Assembly: GCA_905215855.1 (NCBI GenBank)
Contig: CAJMRT010000005.1
Location: 1-64,000, forward strand
Direction of reading: 5' to 3'
Source of the DNA: an uncultured bacterium
Lineage (GTDB): Bacteria > Bacillota > Clostridia > Oscillospirales > Acutalibacteraceae
DNA: 64,000 nt
Shown here: positions 40,050 through 49,525 of the stretch, piece by piece
Layout: every line of letters starts with the position of its first letter
Position numbering within the stretch: position 1 is the first letter of the stretch
Position numbers and translations under genes: made by a program
Notes under the pieces: generated by a model
Told to the model about the DNA's origin: nothing
What the model saw: the letters and a program-made list of their open reading frames with translations, nothing else
The model's database searches: none

Positions 40050-40916
40050 ATGGTTAAAACAGTTAAATCAATATTGTCAATTACTTTTATAGTTATATTT
40101 TCTACTTTAATATTTTGCATACCAACAAGTGCAGTAGAAGATAATTTAAAAATCAATATTACCTATAATGAAAACAATTCTATTCGTGCTAAAGTAGGTG
40201 ATATTATAAAATATTCTATTTGTATGTCAGATGTAACTGAAGATGTTCTTGGCGTTAAAATAAATGGATTTTATGATAGTGAATATTTATCTATTGTTCA
40301 AAATTCATTTACAACCGATGCATTTTCCAATTATGATACAAGCACCGGAACTAATAATTGTTATACCCTACAATGGACTGATGTTCAAAATCTTGCCAAA
40401 ATTGATCCTAATACACCTCTTTTCACAATTGAATTTAAAGTTGAAAAGAATGGGGAAACAGATTTGTCTTATTTCATTACTGATATGTACGGTGAAGATA
40501 TGACTTATCTTAAATCTTATACCATTACTTGCAATGTATCAGTAAATGGAAACGAAGAGGAAAAGAATCTTACACCCATTGTTAATCCTGATTGTGTGAA
40601 TGATTCTAGTTTTCAAGGATCATTTATTAACTATATTGATGGAATGGGCGAAAATAATACTACAAATAAATCTAATCATCAAATTGCTAAAACTGTAGAA
40701 GAAAACACTTCAAATACAACTTCTGTGATTAGTAGCGATAATAAAAGTTCTATAGCTGAAACACAATTTAAACATGTTACAAAAGTAACAGGTAATATGT
40801 TGGGATCTGGTGGAGATTACACATACGCTAACATTATAGTTGCAGGTACAATAATTTTATTAATTATGGCTATAATAATTGTAATTTTAAAAATCCGTTC
40901 ACACAAAACCAATTAA
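40050..40916 (+). CDS. Membrane-anchored protein with a cohesin-like domain
   Basis: 288 aa. Signal peptide 1-28 (ending PTSA), a beta domain about 32-165 with cohesin features (KVGDIIKYSI, GVKINGFYDSEYLSI, TPLFTIEFKV), a Ser/Thr/Asn-rich stalk to about 255 and a C-terminal membrane segment (about 260-280) with a basic tail. This would display one cohesin on the cell surface. A dockerin protein lies 25 kb away, so a matching pair is possible but untested. The gene is much more AT-rich than its neighbours, suggesting transfer or weak constraint. The cohesin call rests on pattern only. Confidence 0.65.
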   Translation: MVKTVKSILSITFIVIFSTLIFCIPTSAVEDNLKINITYNENNSIRAKVGDIIKYSICMSDVTEDVLGVKINGFYDSEYLSIVQNSFTTDAFSNYDTSTGTNNCYTLQWTDVQNLAKIDPNTPLFTIEFKVEKNGETDLSYFITDMYGEDMTYLKSYTITCNVSVNGNEEEKNLTPIVNPDCVNDSSFQGSFINYIDGMGENNTTNKSNHQIAKTVEENTSNTTSVISSDNKSSIAETQFKHVTKVTGNMLGSGGDYTYANIIVAGTIILLIMAIIIVILKIRSHKTN

Positions 40917-40948
40917 AATTTTGGCAATAATAACACATTAATCTTAGT

Positions 40949-41012
40949 ATGACATATAGTGTAATTGGAAGTATTTCATGTAATGAAAATTTTCAACTAC
41001 ATTATATGTCAT
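40949..41012 (+). terminator. Nested hairpin terminator of the cohesin-like gene
   Basis: A 15-bp stem (40949-40963 with 40998-41012, one G-U) with an inner TTTCAT/ATGAAA hairpin, followed by TTTTATTAT. Confidence 0.7.
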
Positions 41013-41027
41013 TTTATTATAGTTGTT

Positions 41028-41063
41028 CTTGTATTTGATACAAGCATATTACACTAATATAAA
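41028..41063 (+). promoter_or_regulatory. Promoter of the helicase gene with an overlapping palindrome
   Basis: TTGATA (41035-41040), 17-bp spacer, TATAAA (41058-41063). The palindrome CTTGTAT-TTG-ATACAAG (41028-41044) covers the -35 box, so a repressor site is plausible. The leader of about 165 nt has a GTGAATG/CATTCAC pair (41116-41122, 41173-41179). Confidence 0.55.
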
Positions 41064-41233
41064 TACACGCTGTTATGTAAAAAAAAATAGGTAGATTATA
41101 AAATCGGATTTAAAAGTGAATGTGATTTATTGGAAGACAACTTTCCTTTACCTGCGGTTCAAATGGAAATTTCATTCACCTGTCCGTGGGTATTAGAAAC
41201 GGAAAACATATACTAAAACAGAGGAGTAATCAT

Positions 41234-43396
41234 ATGGGGCGAGCATTTTCATCGGGTGATGCTAAGAGGGTTTTGGCGGTTCACGGCGAAAATCTTAACA
41301 AGTTACATTACATAAACGAGCTGTCCGAGGGATACAGAGCCGAGGTCAAGAACTCGGTTGACAGCTACATAACGACAAAGGCAATGCAGACGCTTGCGAA
41401 TATTTCGGTTGACGAGCTGAACCGTGACAAGCAGGGAATCAGGGTAAAACTTCTTCACGATAACGGCTACAACACGATTGCCGACCTTGCGAATGTGCCT
41501 ATTTTACAGTTTGAAATGATTAACGGAATCAGCTTTGACGGCGCACAAACTATCCGCAAAGCGGTTGACGCAATGATTGCACAGGTCAAGAGCGGCACAA
41601 AACTGTCGCTCAGCACCGACAATAAAACCGCAGAAACAACGAGGATTGTAAGGGCGCTTGCAATGTACAGAATCGTGATGCCTGTTTCAAAAAAGAGCGG
41701 TCAGTTGCTTGTAACATATGAGAGCCGTGTCAATCAGGCAAGGGCGAACATTGCCCCTGCCACAAGCGGTTTTAAGTGGTTCTTTACATCAAAGGCAAAC
41801 AAGCAGAATGCCGAAAGTGCGTACAATTTGCTGTCATCGCTCATCGGCACTGAATACGGTACTTTTGCCGACAAAAATCTTTCGATTGCACAATACGCAA
41901 ACCAAATTTCCGACAACGATGCGTGGACGGATTTTGAAAATCACTCAATCAATTTTTACAATCTGCTTGAGGACATTGCACCCGGAGTTTTGGGCAATGA
42001 CAACAGCGTTTACGGTTTGCCCGAAGGACTTGCAGGCGAAATTCAGAGCGAAGAATTTAACCCCGAGGGTTTGAAGTGTGAACTTCGAAAATATCAGGAA
42101 ACAGGCGTAAAATACGCACTTCATCAAAAGAAAGTTCTTCTCGGAGATGAAATGGGACTCGGCAAAACCATTCAGGCGATTGCCGTTATGGTTTCATTAC
42201 GCAACGGCGGTGCAACTCATTTTATGGTTGTCTGCCCTGCAAGCGTAATTGCGAACTGGTGCCGTGAAATTGCCGCAAAGAGCGACTTGTCCGTTGTTAA
42301 AATCCACGGTCACGACAGAAATTCGGCACTTGAAAGCTGGCTTGCAAACGGCGGTGTTGCCGTTACAACCTACGAAACTACAGGCTTCATCAATCTTGCC
42401 GACAATTTCAGATTTTCAACGCTCATTGTTGACGAGGCGCACTACATCAAAAATCCCGAGGCAAGGCGAACAGGCAATGTACGCAACATTGCCGACCACG
42501 CAGAGCGTATGCTGTTTATGACAGGTACGGCTCTCGAAAATAAGGTTGACGAAATGATTGAGCTTATCAAGGTTCTGCAACCGCTTGTTGCCGACGATAT
42601 TAAGGGTATGGAGTACCTCTCCTCTGCCCCGCAGTTCCGTGAAAAGGTCGCCCCTGTTTACTTCCGCAGAAAGCGTGAAGATGTGCTGACCGAACTTCCG
42701 GAACTGATTGAAAAGAAAGAATGGTGCGAACTTGGTTCGGAGGAAAAGTCGGCATATGAGGATGCCGTGCTTAATCGAAATTACGCTAAGGCTCGCAGAG
42801 TATCGTGGAATATTGACGATATGAGCAAGTCATCAAAGGCTCAGCGACTGCTTGAACTCGTTGACAAAGCCGCCGAGGACGGCAGAAAGGTTATTGTGTT
42901 CTCATTCTTTCTTGACACAATTGCAAAGGTCACGGCAATTCTCGGTGACAGGTGCGTTAGTCCGATTAACGGCTCGGTTTCTCCACAACGCAGGCAGGAA
43001 ATCATTGACGAATTTGATAAAGCTCAAGCCGGCAAAGTTCTTCCTGCACAAATTCAGTCGGGCGGTACGGGACTGAACATTCAGTCCGCAAGCGTGATTA
43101 TCCTATGCGAACCGCAGTTCAAACCGTCGGTTGAAAATCAGGCGATTTCAAGAGCATACAGAATGGGACAAACACGAAATGTGCTTGTTTACAGACTTCT
43201 TTGCGAAGATACCGTTGACGAAAAAATTCTGAAAATTCTCGGCAGTAAACAGAATATTTTCGATGCCTTTGCCGACAAATCCGTAGCCGCCGAAAACAGT
43301 ACCGAAGCAGTTGAAATTGACGATACAGGCTTTGCAAACATTATGGACGAAGAAACAAAGCGTATCACAGCCGAGCAGGAGAAAATCAATGAATAA
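41234..43396 (+). CDS. SNF2-family helicase-like ATPase
   Basis: 720 aa. N-terminal part (about 65-120) has a helix-hairpin-helix-like stretch (LHDNGYNTIADLANVP). The SNF2 motor begins near 285: Walker A GDEMGLGKT 304-312, DEAH 400-403, motif III-like LFMTGTALENKV, and helicase C motifs SGGTGLNIQSA and QAISRAYRMGQTR. DNA translocase; no zinc SWIM domain or nuclease is seen. ATG at 41234 has AGAGGAG; an earlier in-frame codon at 41186 has none. Its stop overlaps the next gene, so both are coupled. Role unknown, perhaps repair. Confidence 0.88.
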   Translation: MGRAFSSGDAKRVLAVHGENLNKLHYINELSEGYRAEVKNSVDSYITTKAMQTLANISVDELNRDKQGIRVKLLHDNGYNTIADLANVPILQFEMINGISFDGAQTIRKAVDAMIAQVKSGTKLSLSTDNKTAETTRIVRALAMYRIVMPVSKKSGQLLVTYESRVNQARANIAPATSGFKWFFTSKANKQNAESAYNLLSSLIGTEYGTFADKNLSIAQYANQISDNDAWTDFENHSINFYNLLEDIAPGVLGNDNSVYGLPEGLAGEIQSEEFNPEGLKCELRKYQETGVKYALHQKKVLLGDEMGLGKTIQAIAVMVSLRNGGATHFMVVCPASVIANWCREIAAKSDLSVVKIHGHDRNSALESWLANGGVAVTTYETTGFINLADNFRFSTLIVDEAHYIKNPEARRTGNVRNIADHAERMLFMTGTALENKVDEMIELIKVLQPLVADDIKGMEYLSSAPQFREKVAPVYFRRKREDVLTELPELIEKKEWCELGSEEKSAYEDAVLNRNYAKARRVSWNIDDMSKSSKAQRLLELVDKAAEDGRKVIVFSFFLDTIAKVTAILGDRCVSPINGSVSPQRRQEIIDEFDKAQAGKVLPAQIQSGGTGLNIQSASVIILCEPQFKPSVENQAISRAYRMGQTRNVLVYRLLCEDTVDEKILKILGSKQNIFDAFADKSVAAENSTEAVEIDDTGFANIMDEETKRITAEQEKINE

Positions 43397-44042
43397 AGAG
43401 TGGTCTGAACTCAACAAGCTGATGCAACAGCAAATCAACCGAAAAGATACATTTTCAGATGGAATTGACACGCTGTTAAAACTGCGAAATGAAATTTTTG
43501 ACAGTCTTATTGCGTTAAGAGATGAACTCACAAATGAGTAATTTGGCGAAATGCCGTTCATCAACGCAAACGGTTACCACAACAAGAGCGTTGCCTATTC
43601 GATATGGCATATGTTCCGCATTGAGGACATCGTTGCTCACACGCTCATACTCGGTGATGAACAGGTTTTCTTTGCCGAAAATTTTAAACAGAAAATCGGC
43701 TCACCGATTATAACAACCGGCAATGAACTTGTAAAAAATGAAATCCGTGACTTTTCAAATACGCTTGATATATCGGCTCTGTACGAATATTGTACTGCCG
43801 TTAAAACTTCAACAGACAAGTTGCTTTCAGAGCTTGAATATAGCGATTTAAAAAGAAAAATCGCCCCCGAATCAAGACAAAATCTGATTGAGAGCGGTTA
43901 TGTCAGCACAGATGAAAACGCAGTCTGGCTTGTTGACTATTGGTGCGGTAAGGATGTCAAAGGGCTTATAAAAATGCCGTTTTCAAGGCATTTCATTATG
44001 CATACAGATGCATCAATCCGCATAAAAAATAAATTTCGTTAA
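43389..44042 (+). pseudogene. DinB-like protein gene interrupted by an in-frame stop
   Basis: Two open segments in the same frame, 43389-43541 (50 codons, beginning MNKEWSELNKLMQQQ) and from 43551 (MPFINANGYHNKSVAYSIWHMFRIEDIV), are separated only by TAA at 43539-43541. From memory of the family, the full-length relatives run through this point with an acidic residue before F..MPFIN. The second part has no ribosome site. The intact product would be about 217 aa. The start overlaps the helicase stop (AGGAG site). Either a nonsense mutation, a sequencing error or a read-through stop. Confidence 0.75.
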
Positions 44043-44197
44043 ACATTTGAGTGTAAATTTGAGTTGAGGAAAATTCAGAACTTGTAAAACCTGTAAATAC
44101 AAACAGCTTAATTGCAAACAATAGCAGAACTCAGCAGTAAATGTCAGGAATATAATCACATTCTCCGCTATAATTAACACATCGGAGGGAAAAAGAT

Positions 44198-45078
44198 ATG
44201 GACAGAATATTCGGAATAAGCAGGGCACTTGATTACATTGAACAGCACATAACAGAACCGACAGATTATGAGGCAATTGCAAAATGTGCGTATTGCTCAA
44301 ACTTTCATTTTCAGCGGATATTCTCCGTAATTTGCGATATGACAATCGGCGATTATGTGAGAATGAGAAGGCTTGCGCTTGCAGGCGAAGAGCTTTCTGC
44401 CGAAAATGCAAAGGTGATTGATGTTGCCTTAAAATACGGATACGACAGTCCTGAAAGCTTTTCAAGGGCATTCACAAAGTTTCACGGTGTCACACCGTCA
44501 CAAGCAAAAAAGGGTGCTACCATAAAATCTTTTTCAAAGCTCTCCGTAAAACTTACTATCAGCGGAGGTACTAAAATGGATTACAGAATTGAGAAAAAAG
44601 ACTCGTTTGACATTATCGTCAAGAAAAAGCGTTTTACCAAAAACAAAGAAATCAACGGAAATGAATTGCGGCTTTTTGGCACAAATGTATGGCTGACGGC
44701 ACGGTTGACCGCATTGTAAGCTATGTAAGCAAGAACAATGTTTTCAACGATTCAATTATCGGAATAGGCCTTGATTATTCACCTAATGAGGAAGATTTTC
44801 CGTATGGAATCGGCTGTCATTACAATGGCAACCCTGTTAAAGATGATGATCTTGAAGTTGTCACACTTCCCGCCGCAACCTATGTTGTGTTCCCGTGCAA
44901 AGGACAAATGCCGCAGGCATTCCAAAAGGTATATAAGTATATCTTTGAAGAATTTTTCCCGAACAGCGACTACTATCCCTGCGGAGTCGAAATTGAGGCA
45001 TACCCATCAGCAAACACTCAAAGTCCGGATTACTACTGGGAACTCTGGCTCGCCGTTGACAAAAAATCGAATAAATAA
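44198..45078 (+). pseudogene. AraC-family regulator with GyrI-like domain, frameshifted
   Basis: The first frame (44198 to about 44665) encodes an AraC helix-turn-helix domain (residues about 8-105: YCSNFHFQRIFS, GYDSPESFSRAFTKFHG) and the start of a GyrI-like ligand domain (MDYRIEKKDSFDIIV). The rest of that domain (IAAFWHKCMADGTVD to WELWLAVDKK) continues in another frame from about 44665 to 45078. Restoring one A in GAATT at about 44664 joins both into a normal 290-aa protein. GGAGGG ribosome site. The loss is adjacent to the broken DinB-like gene. Confidence 0.8.
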
Positions 45079-45084
45079 CAAAGC

Positions 45085-45115
45085 AATCCCCTTGCAAGCA
45101 GAATGCAAGGGGATT
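45085..45115. terminator. Shared hairpin terminator between converging genes
   Basis: AATCCCCTTGCA (45085-45096) pairs perfectly with TGCAAGGGGATT (45104-45115), loop of 7. It lies between the AraC-type gene and the reverse secreted-protein gene and probably serves both. Confidence 0.75.
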
Positions 45116-45137
45116 CATCTATTTTATCTGTATAATA

Positions 45138-46157
45138 TTACTTTACAGCTTGTCCGTTACCATTAGTTACATAACCTATCATATCATGAGAATTGTTTCT
45201 GTTCGCATTAAAATACAGTCTACCGGTACTATTTGAAATACCACAGCTCTCTATTTCAAACTGAGAGTAAGTTTTTGAACGAATTGAAATCACATCTGAA
45301 GAAGAGTATGTTTTAGGACTTGAACTCTTAAATGAAAAATTATTTAAATTATATTTGATAATTACACTATGATTGTTTTTAGTCATAGGCACATACAAAA
45401 CGCCTGAGTTAACTCCTATACCCTGAATATTGTAATTAGAATAACTGCCTAAATTAAGATAACATGAATTTTTAGTTGTCACATTACTGCTGTTAATTAC
45501 TTTGGTACCGCTGTAATTACTCAAAGATGTAGAAACTTTGTAGCATGTCTTGCCACCATTTTTAAGGATAAAGTCAAGTTTATTATTTTTTAAGTCCTTT
45601 TTACTTATTCCAATACCGTAAACATTAAAGGATTTATCAGTTACCTTATAACCCTTTACAAATTCAACTGTAGGAGTTTTAGCAGAGTTATTTACTCTTA
45701 ACTGAACAATATCGTACGGACTTTTCACTTTAGCATCTTTACCGCAAGCAACAAAAAGTGTTGTATACTTGCTGTCAAGTGTAGTTGAAACTACATCGTT
45801 TGCATGACCGAGTAAATAATTCTTAAATCTGTTTTTCTTGGTATCTATATATTTTGAACTACCTGAAACTTTTAAAGTAATTGTTTTATTTGTTTTTAAG
45901 TCAGTTCTAAGTAGCTTTGCATACTGGCCATAGCTCTTGCTGTCTTTTTTTATTTTAACACTGTAGCAATATCTATCGCCGACAGCCATTCCTTCGTATG
46001 CAGTGTATGAATCACTATCACCGCTGAATTTGTCTGAAATACTGCTTGTAGTTTTGTATGAACGGCTAACTGTTGCAGCAGTATAGCTCACACTAAAAAC
46101 ACAAGTCATACATATTACAAGAACGAGAACTGTGCTTAATCTAATTATTTTTTTCAT
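45138..46157 (-). CDS. Secreted protein of unknown function
   Basis: 339 aa with a signal peptide (MKKIIRLSTVLVLVICMTCVFS, cleavage near 28). The mature part is rich in Ser, Thr, Asn, Lys and Tyr and has repeating short beta-strand patterns (YGIGISKKDLKNNKLDF, NIQGIGVNSGVLYVP, IESCGISNSTGRLYF) that look like blades of a propeller. No enzyme motif, no dockerin and no anchor. Start supported by the leader, though the ribosome site (AGGTGAG) is only fair. More AT-rich than the core genes around it. I do not recognise the family. Confidence 0.7.
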   Translation of the reverse strand: MKKIIRLSTVLVLVICMTCVFSVSYTAATVSRSYKTTSSISDKFSGDSDSYTAYEGMAVGDRYCYSVKIKKDSKSYGQYAKLLRTDLKTNKTITLKVSGSSKYIDTKKNRFKNYLLGHANDVVSTTLDSKYTTLFVACGKDAKVKSPYDIVQLRVNNSAKTPTVEFVKGYKVTDKSFNVYGIGISKKDLKNNKLDFILKNGGKTCYKVSTSLSNYSGTKVINSSNVTTKNSCYLNLGSYSNYNIQGIGVNSGVLYVPMTKNNHSVIIKYNLNNFSFKSSSPKTYSSSDVISIRSKTYSQFEIESCGISNSTGRLYFNANRNNSHDMIGYVTNGNGQAVK

Positions 46158-46346
46158 AAAAACTCACCTAAACTTTTATTTTATTGTTGCAATGTGTTAC
46201 ATTATAGCAGTTTTTAATTATTTTGGCAATACTTCAAATTATTTTCAGCAATATTACACGTTTTATTCGACTTTTGTCAATTTATTTAATTCATTATAAC
46301 AAAAGCAATATATAATCATTTGCTATATTTATTGAAACATAAAAAT

Positions 46347-46401
46347 CTATCGGCAAAATATCAAGAATACATTACAAGTAAATTTAGGTTTTTGCCGATA
46401 G
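46347..46401. repeat. Inverted repeat around a short AT-rich stretch
   Basis: CTATCGGCAAAA (46347-46358) and TTTTGCCGATAG (46390-46401) are perfect 12-bp inverted repeats 31 bp apart. They may be a small hairpin element or a remnant of a mobile element. The rest of the gap 46158-46346 is AT-rich without other signals. Confidence 0.5.
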
Positions 46402-46419
46402 CGGAAGTTTTGACACACA

Positions 46420-46449
46420 AAAAAGGAGCCTTTTTCAAGACTCCTTTTT
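46420..46449 (-). terminator. Intrinsic terminator of the flavodoxin gene
   Basis: AAAAAGGAG (46420-46428) pairs with CTCCTTTTT (46441-46449). The minus strand ends the stem in a T-run. It lies 16 bp after the stop. Confidence 0.75.
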
Positions 46450-46464
46450 ATATGCCAAGTTGAA

Positions 46465-46944
46465 TCAGCCGATAAATTTCTTTGCCCAGTCGGCAAGTTC
46501 CTTTTCACCGGCATTTGCGGCAAAGCGTTTGCCCTCTTCAAGAGTTGCACCCTTGCATGACGGAGCAAGTTCCTTGTTGGTATTGCCCATACCGCTGCTG
46601 CCTGAAGTTGCAAGCGGAATAATCTTCTTGCCGTCAAGGTTGTAAGCCTCAAGGAATGTATTGATAATTGTGGGTGCTACATACCACCAAATCGGGAATG
46701 CAACAAACACGGTATCGTACTGATCCATATTTTCAACGCTGTTTGCAATAGTCGGACGGAATAATTTGTCTTTCATCTCAACACTACTGCGGCTGTTAGA
46801 ATCTCTCCAGTCAAGGTCAGCACTTGTGTATGGCTTTTCGGGTTTGATTTCATGCAAATCTGCACCGATTGCAGATGCGAGTCTTTCGGCAAGCTTTGCT
46901 GTAACTCCGCTTGCACTAAAATATGCTACTAATACTTTTGACAT
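46465..46944 (-). CDS. Flavodoxin family protein
   Basis: 159 aa. N-terminal FMN-phosphate loop region (VAYFSASGVTAKLAERLA), a middle PIWWYVAPTIINTFLE loop and TSGSSGMGNT near 117. It binds FMN and carries electrons or acts as a small oxidoreductase; this short-chain type with PIWW is common in gut Clostridia. ATG at 46944 set by GGAGGT. Single gene. Confidence 0.9.
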   Translation of the reverse strand: MSKVLVAYFSASGVTAKLAERLASAIGADLHEIKPEKPYTSADLDWRDSNSRSSVEMKDKLFRPTIANSVENMDQYDTVFVAFPIWWYVAPTIINTFLEAYNLDGKKIIPLATSGSSGMGNTNKELAPSCKGATLEEGKRFAANAGEKELADWAKKFIG

Positions 46945-46988
46945 AACAAATACCTCCATTGTTTTTTGTATGATAATTCATACTATAC

Positions 46989-48212
46989 CTATTGTATCAC
47001 TTCTTTTTTGAAATTGAAGAGGTTTTTATCAACAAGGAATTTTTGTGACGGATAAATTGTTGTGTTGCCCGATGCAATAAAGCTGATGAGAACTGCGAGT
47101 ACAAAATACGGAGCGGCTGACGCACCGAATACTTCGATACCGAGAACGATTGCAGTGATAGGCGTGTTGATTGCGGCAGCAAAAACACATACAAAGCCGA
47201 TTGCCGCAAAGAATGTTGGGTCAAATCCGCAGACGCCTCCGAACCAACCGCCAAATGACGCACCCATATCAAACATAGGCGTGACCTCTCCGCCTTGAAA
47301 TCCTGCTCCGAGGGTGAGTACGGTCAGAAGATATTTTGCCGGCATATCGTACCACTTTGCTTCACCTTTAAATGCAGTGTCCTGCATCCAAGTGCTTAAA
47401 CCCTCAAAATCGTTAAGTCCGAAAATTAAAATTGAAAGGCTGACGATTGCCGCCCCTACTGCTGCGGCAAGAAGGTAGTTCTTGAAAATTTTTGAGTATG
47501 CAAGTTTTACATACTTTATTCCGAGTGCAAACAGCTTGCCGATTAAGCCGAGGCAAACTGCCGCAATTAAAAACACAAAAAGAAATCTTGCGTCAAAATC
47601 GGGAATTGAAGCGATTGCATATCTCTCGTGTTTAAAGCCGAGGAGCTGAGTAACGAAATTTGCAAGATATGAACACGCAAAGCACGGAATTACCGCACCT
47701 GCCGACAATCTGCCGACACAGCAGACTTCCATTCCGAAAAATGCACCTGCAAACGGTGTGCCGAAAACCGAACCGAATGCAGAGCTGATTCCGCTGAGAA
47801 CGATTGTACTTCGGTCATTATTTTTAAAGCCGAGATAATCGGCAACATTACTTGTCAGCGAACCGCCAATCTGAACGGCAGTTCCCTCTCTGCCGACAGA
47901 ACCGCCGAAAAGGTGGGTTATGCAGGTAAATATAAATGTCAGCGATGCAAGTCGCTTTGGCACTTTTTCACCGTCATTTGCACTCTCAATAATAATGTTG
48001 TTGCCCATTGAAGACTTTCCGCCGACACGCTTGTATACAAAGGCGGTCACAATGCCTGCCACGGGCAAAAACATATAGCACAGCGGAAAGAAGCTTCTGA
48101 AATCTGCCGCATAGTCAAGGCATTTCAGAAATGCAAACGATATCAGTCCCATTACAACGGAACAACACAGAGATGCTGCAAGCACCTTAAAATCAACAAA
48201 TTTGTTCTTCAT
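46989..48212 (-). CDS. CLC-F type fluoride/proton antiporter
   Basis: 407 aa CLC-family membrane protein with about ten hydrophobic segments. The selectivity motif reads GNN (70-72) in place of the GSGIP of chloride CLCs, the hallmark of the fluoride-exporting CLC-F clade. The gating glutamate is E109 in GGSVGREGTAVQIGG. A fluoride riboswitch lies directly upstream, so the role is fluoride export. ATG at 48212 chosen for the AGGAGG site; longer frames run into the riboswitch. Confidence 0.94.
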   Translation of the reverse strand: MKNKFVDFKVLAASLCCSVVMGLISFAFLKCLDYAADFRSFFPLCYMFLPVAGIVTAFVYKRVGGKSSMGNNIIIESANDGEKVPKRLASLTFIFTCITHLFGGSVGREGTAVQIGGSLTSNVADYLGFKNNDRSTIVLSGISSAFGSVFGTPFAGAFFGMEVCCVGRLSAGAVIPCFACSYLANFVTQLLGFKHERYAIASIPDFDARFLFVFLIAAVCLGLIGKLFALGIKYVKLAYSKIFKNYLLAAAVGAAIVSLSILIFGLNDFEGLSTWMQDTAFKGEAKWYDMPAKYLLTVLTLGAGFQGGEVTPMFDMGASFGGWFGGVCGFDPTFFAAIGFVCVFAAAINTPITAIVLGIEVFGASAAPYFVLAVLISFIASGNTTIYPSQKFLVDKNLFNFKKEVIQ

Positions 48213-48252
48213 AAATTTCCTCCTCAAAATTTCCGCATGGATAACATCGCAT

Positions 48253-48345
48253 AAAAAAAGCCAATGCCCCTGTTCAAAAACAGAAGTCATCAGCAAAAGC
48301 GGTTTCGACAAAAAGCCGTGGGAGAACCTCATTCCCATTCATATC
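48253..48345 (-). promoter_or_regulatory. Fluoride riboswitch (crcB motif) with terminator platform
   Basis: Minus strand: GGGAATGAGGTTCTCCC (48336-48320), then AAACCGC and the conserved GCTGATGACTTCTG (48294-48281), matching the crcB consensus in order and spacing. The 3' part can instead form a long terminator: GCTGATG pairs with CATTGGC (48266-48260) around an inner CTGTT/AACAG stem, followed by seven T. Fluoride binding should prevent this terminator and switch on the CLC-F gene 41 nt later. Confidence 0.93.
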
Positions 48346-48504
48346 AACATATACAGTATATACCGAGCAAGGTAATTTTTCAAGTGATTTCGACAATTTT
48401 TGTAATTTTCCAAAAATCACCTTGCAATCATTTTGTTTAAGCAGTATGATACTCTATACTAAGCGGAAGAATATTTATTATTAAAAGAATCGGAGGCTGA
48501 TGAT

Positions 48505-49479
48505 ATGTGTACAGCGGCAACATATAAAACAAAAGACTTTTACTTTGGCAGAACGCTTGATTATGAATTTTCATACGGTGACGAAATTACAATTACTCCA
48601 CGAAATTTTCCGTTTAAGTTCCGTCATACAAACGAATGCAGCAGCCACTTTGCGATGATCGGCATGGCGCACATAGCGGACGGTTATCCGCTCTATTACG
48701 ATGCAATGAATGAAAAGGGCTTGTGTATGGCAGGACTTAATTTTGTGGGCAATGCCGTATATTTTGAACCGAAAAACGGCAAGGAAAATATTGCACAATT
48801 TGAGTTCATTCCGTATATACTTTCACATTGCGACAGCGTTTTGCAGGCAAGAAAAAAGCTTGAAAACCTTAACATAACAAATACGCAGTTCAGCGACAAG
48901 CTCCCCTGTGCTCAATTGCATTGGATTATTTCCGACAAAGACGAATCGCTTACAGTTGAATCGACAATTGACGGACTTAAAGTCTATGACAACCCTGTCG
49001 GTGTGCTTACGAACAATCCGCCGTTTGACATTCAGATGTTCATGCTCAACAACTATATGGCACTCTCGCCAAAGCAACCCGAAAACAACTTCGGCAAAAG
49101 TGCCGAGCTTACCACATACAGCCGTGGAATGGGTGCAATCGGACTGCCGGGCGACCTTTCATCCGCATCCCGTTTTGCAAAGGTTGCGTTCACAAAGCTG
49201 AACTCCGTTTCGGGCGACAGCGAAAGCGAAAGCGTGAGCCAGTTTTTCCACATTCTCGGTTCTGTTGACCAGCAGAGAGGTTGTTGCGAGGTTGCAGAGG
49301 GAAAGTATGAAATCACACTTTACACCTCCTGTTGCAATGCCGACAAGGGAATCTACTACTATACCACCTACAACAATCACCAAATTTGTGCGGTTGATAT
49401 GTACAAAACCGACCTTGACATAGCCGAACTTACAGCATACACACCCATTACGGAAGGTAAGGTTTTATTTCAAAATTAA
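48505..49479 (+). CDS. Bile salt hydrolase (choloylglycine hydrolase family)
   Basis: 324 aa Ntn hydrolase that splits glycine or taurine from bile acids. Cys2 becomes the N-terminal nucleophile after Met removal. The other active-site residues are R16, D19, N79, N170 (LTNNPPF) and R223 (LPGDLSSASRF). Asn at position 79 favours bile salt hydrolase over penicillin V acylase, which usually has Tyr there. No signal peptide, as expected for a cytoplasmic enzyme. GGAGG site. Single gene; fits a gut lifestyle. Confidence 0.9.
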   Translation: MCTAATYKTKDFYFGRTLDYEFSYGDEITITPRNFPFKFRHTNECSSHFAMIGMAHIADGYPLYYDAMNEKGLCMAGLNFVGNAVYFEPKNGKENIAQFEFIPYILSHCDSVLQARKKLENLNITNTQFSDKLPCAQLHWIISDKDESLTVESTIDGLKVYDNPVGVLTNNPPFDIQMFMLNNYMALSPKQPENNFGKSAELTTYSRGMGAIGLPGDLSSASRFAKVAFTKLNSVSGDSESESVSQFFHILGSVDQQRGCCEVAEGKYEITLYTSCCNADKGIYYYTTYNNHQICAVDMYKTDLDIAELTAYTPITEGKVLFQN

Positions 49480-49490
49480 ATACAAAAATT

Positions 49491-49525
49491 TCAACCGTAC
49501 ACTTTTGAAATGTACGGCTGTTGTT
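49491..49525 (+). terminator. Intrinsic terminator after the bile salt hydrolase
   Basis: CCGTACA (49495-49501) pairs with TGTACGG (49511-49517), loop of 9, followed by GTTGTTTT. Confidence 0.6.

Noticed and set aside
41234..44042. SNF2 plus DinB as a defence island
   Set aside because: No nuclease, methylase or phage-related neighbour, and the DinB-like gene is broken; there is no positive evidence for defence.
46989..48338. Longer CLC protein starting at 48338
   Set aside because: The extra 42 codons overlap the fluoride riboswitch; the AGGAGG site supports 48212.
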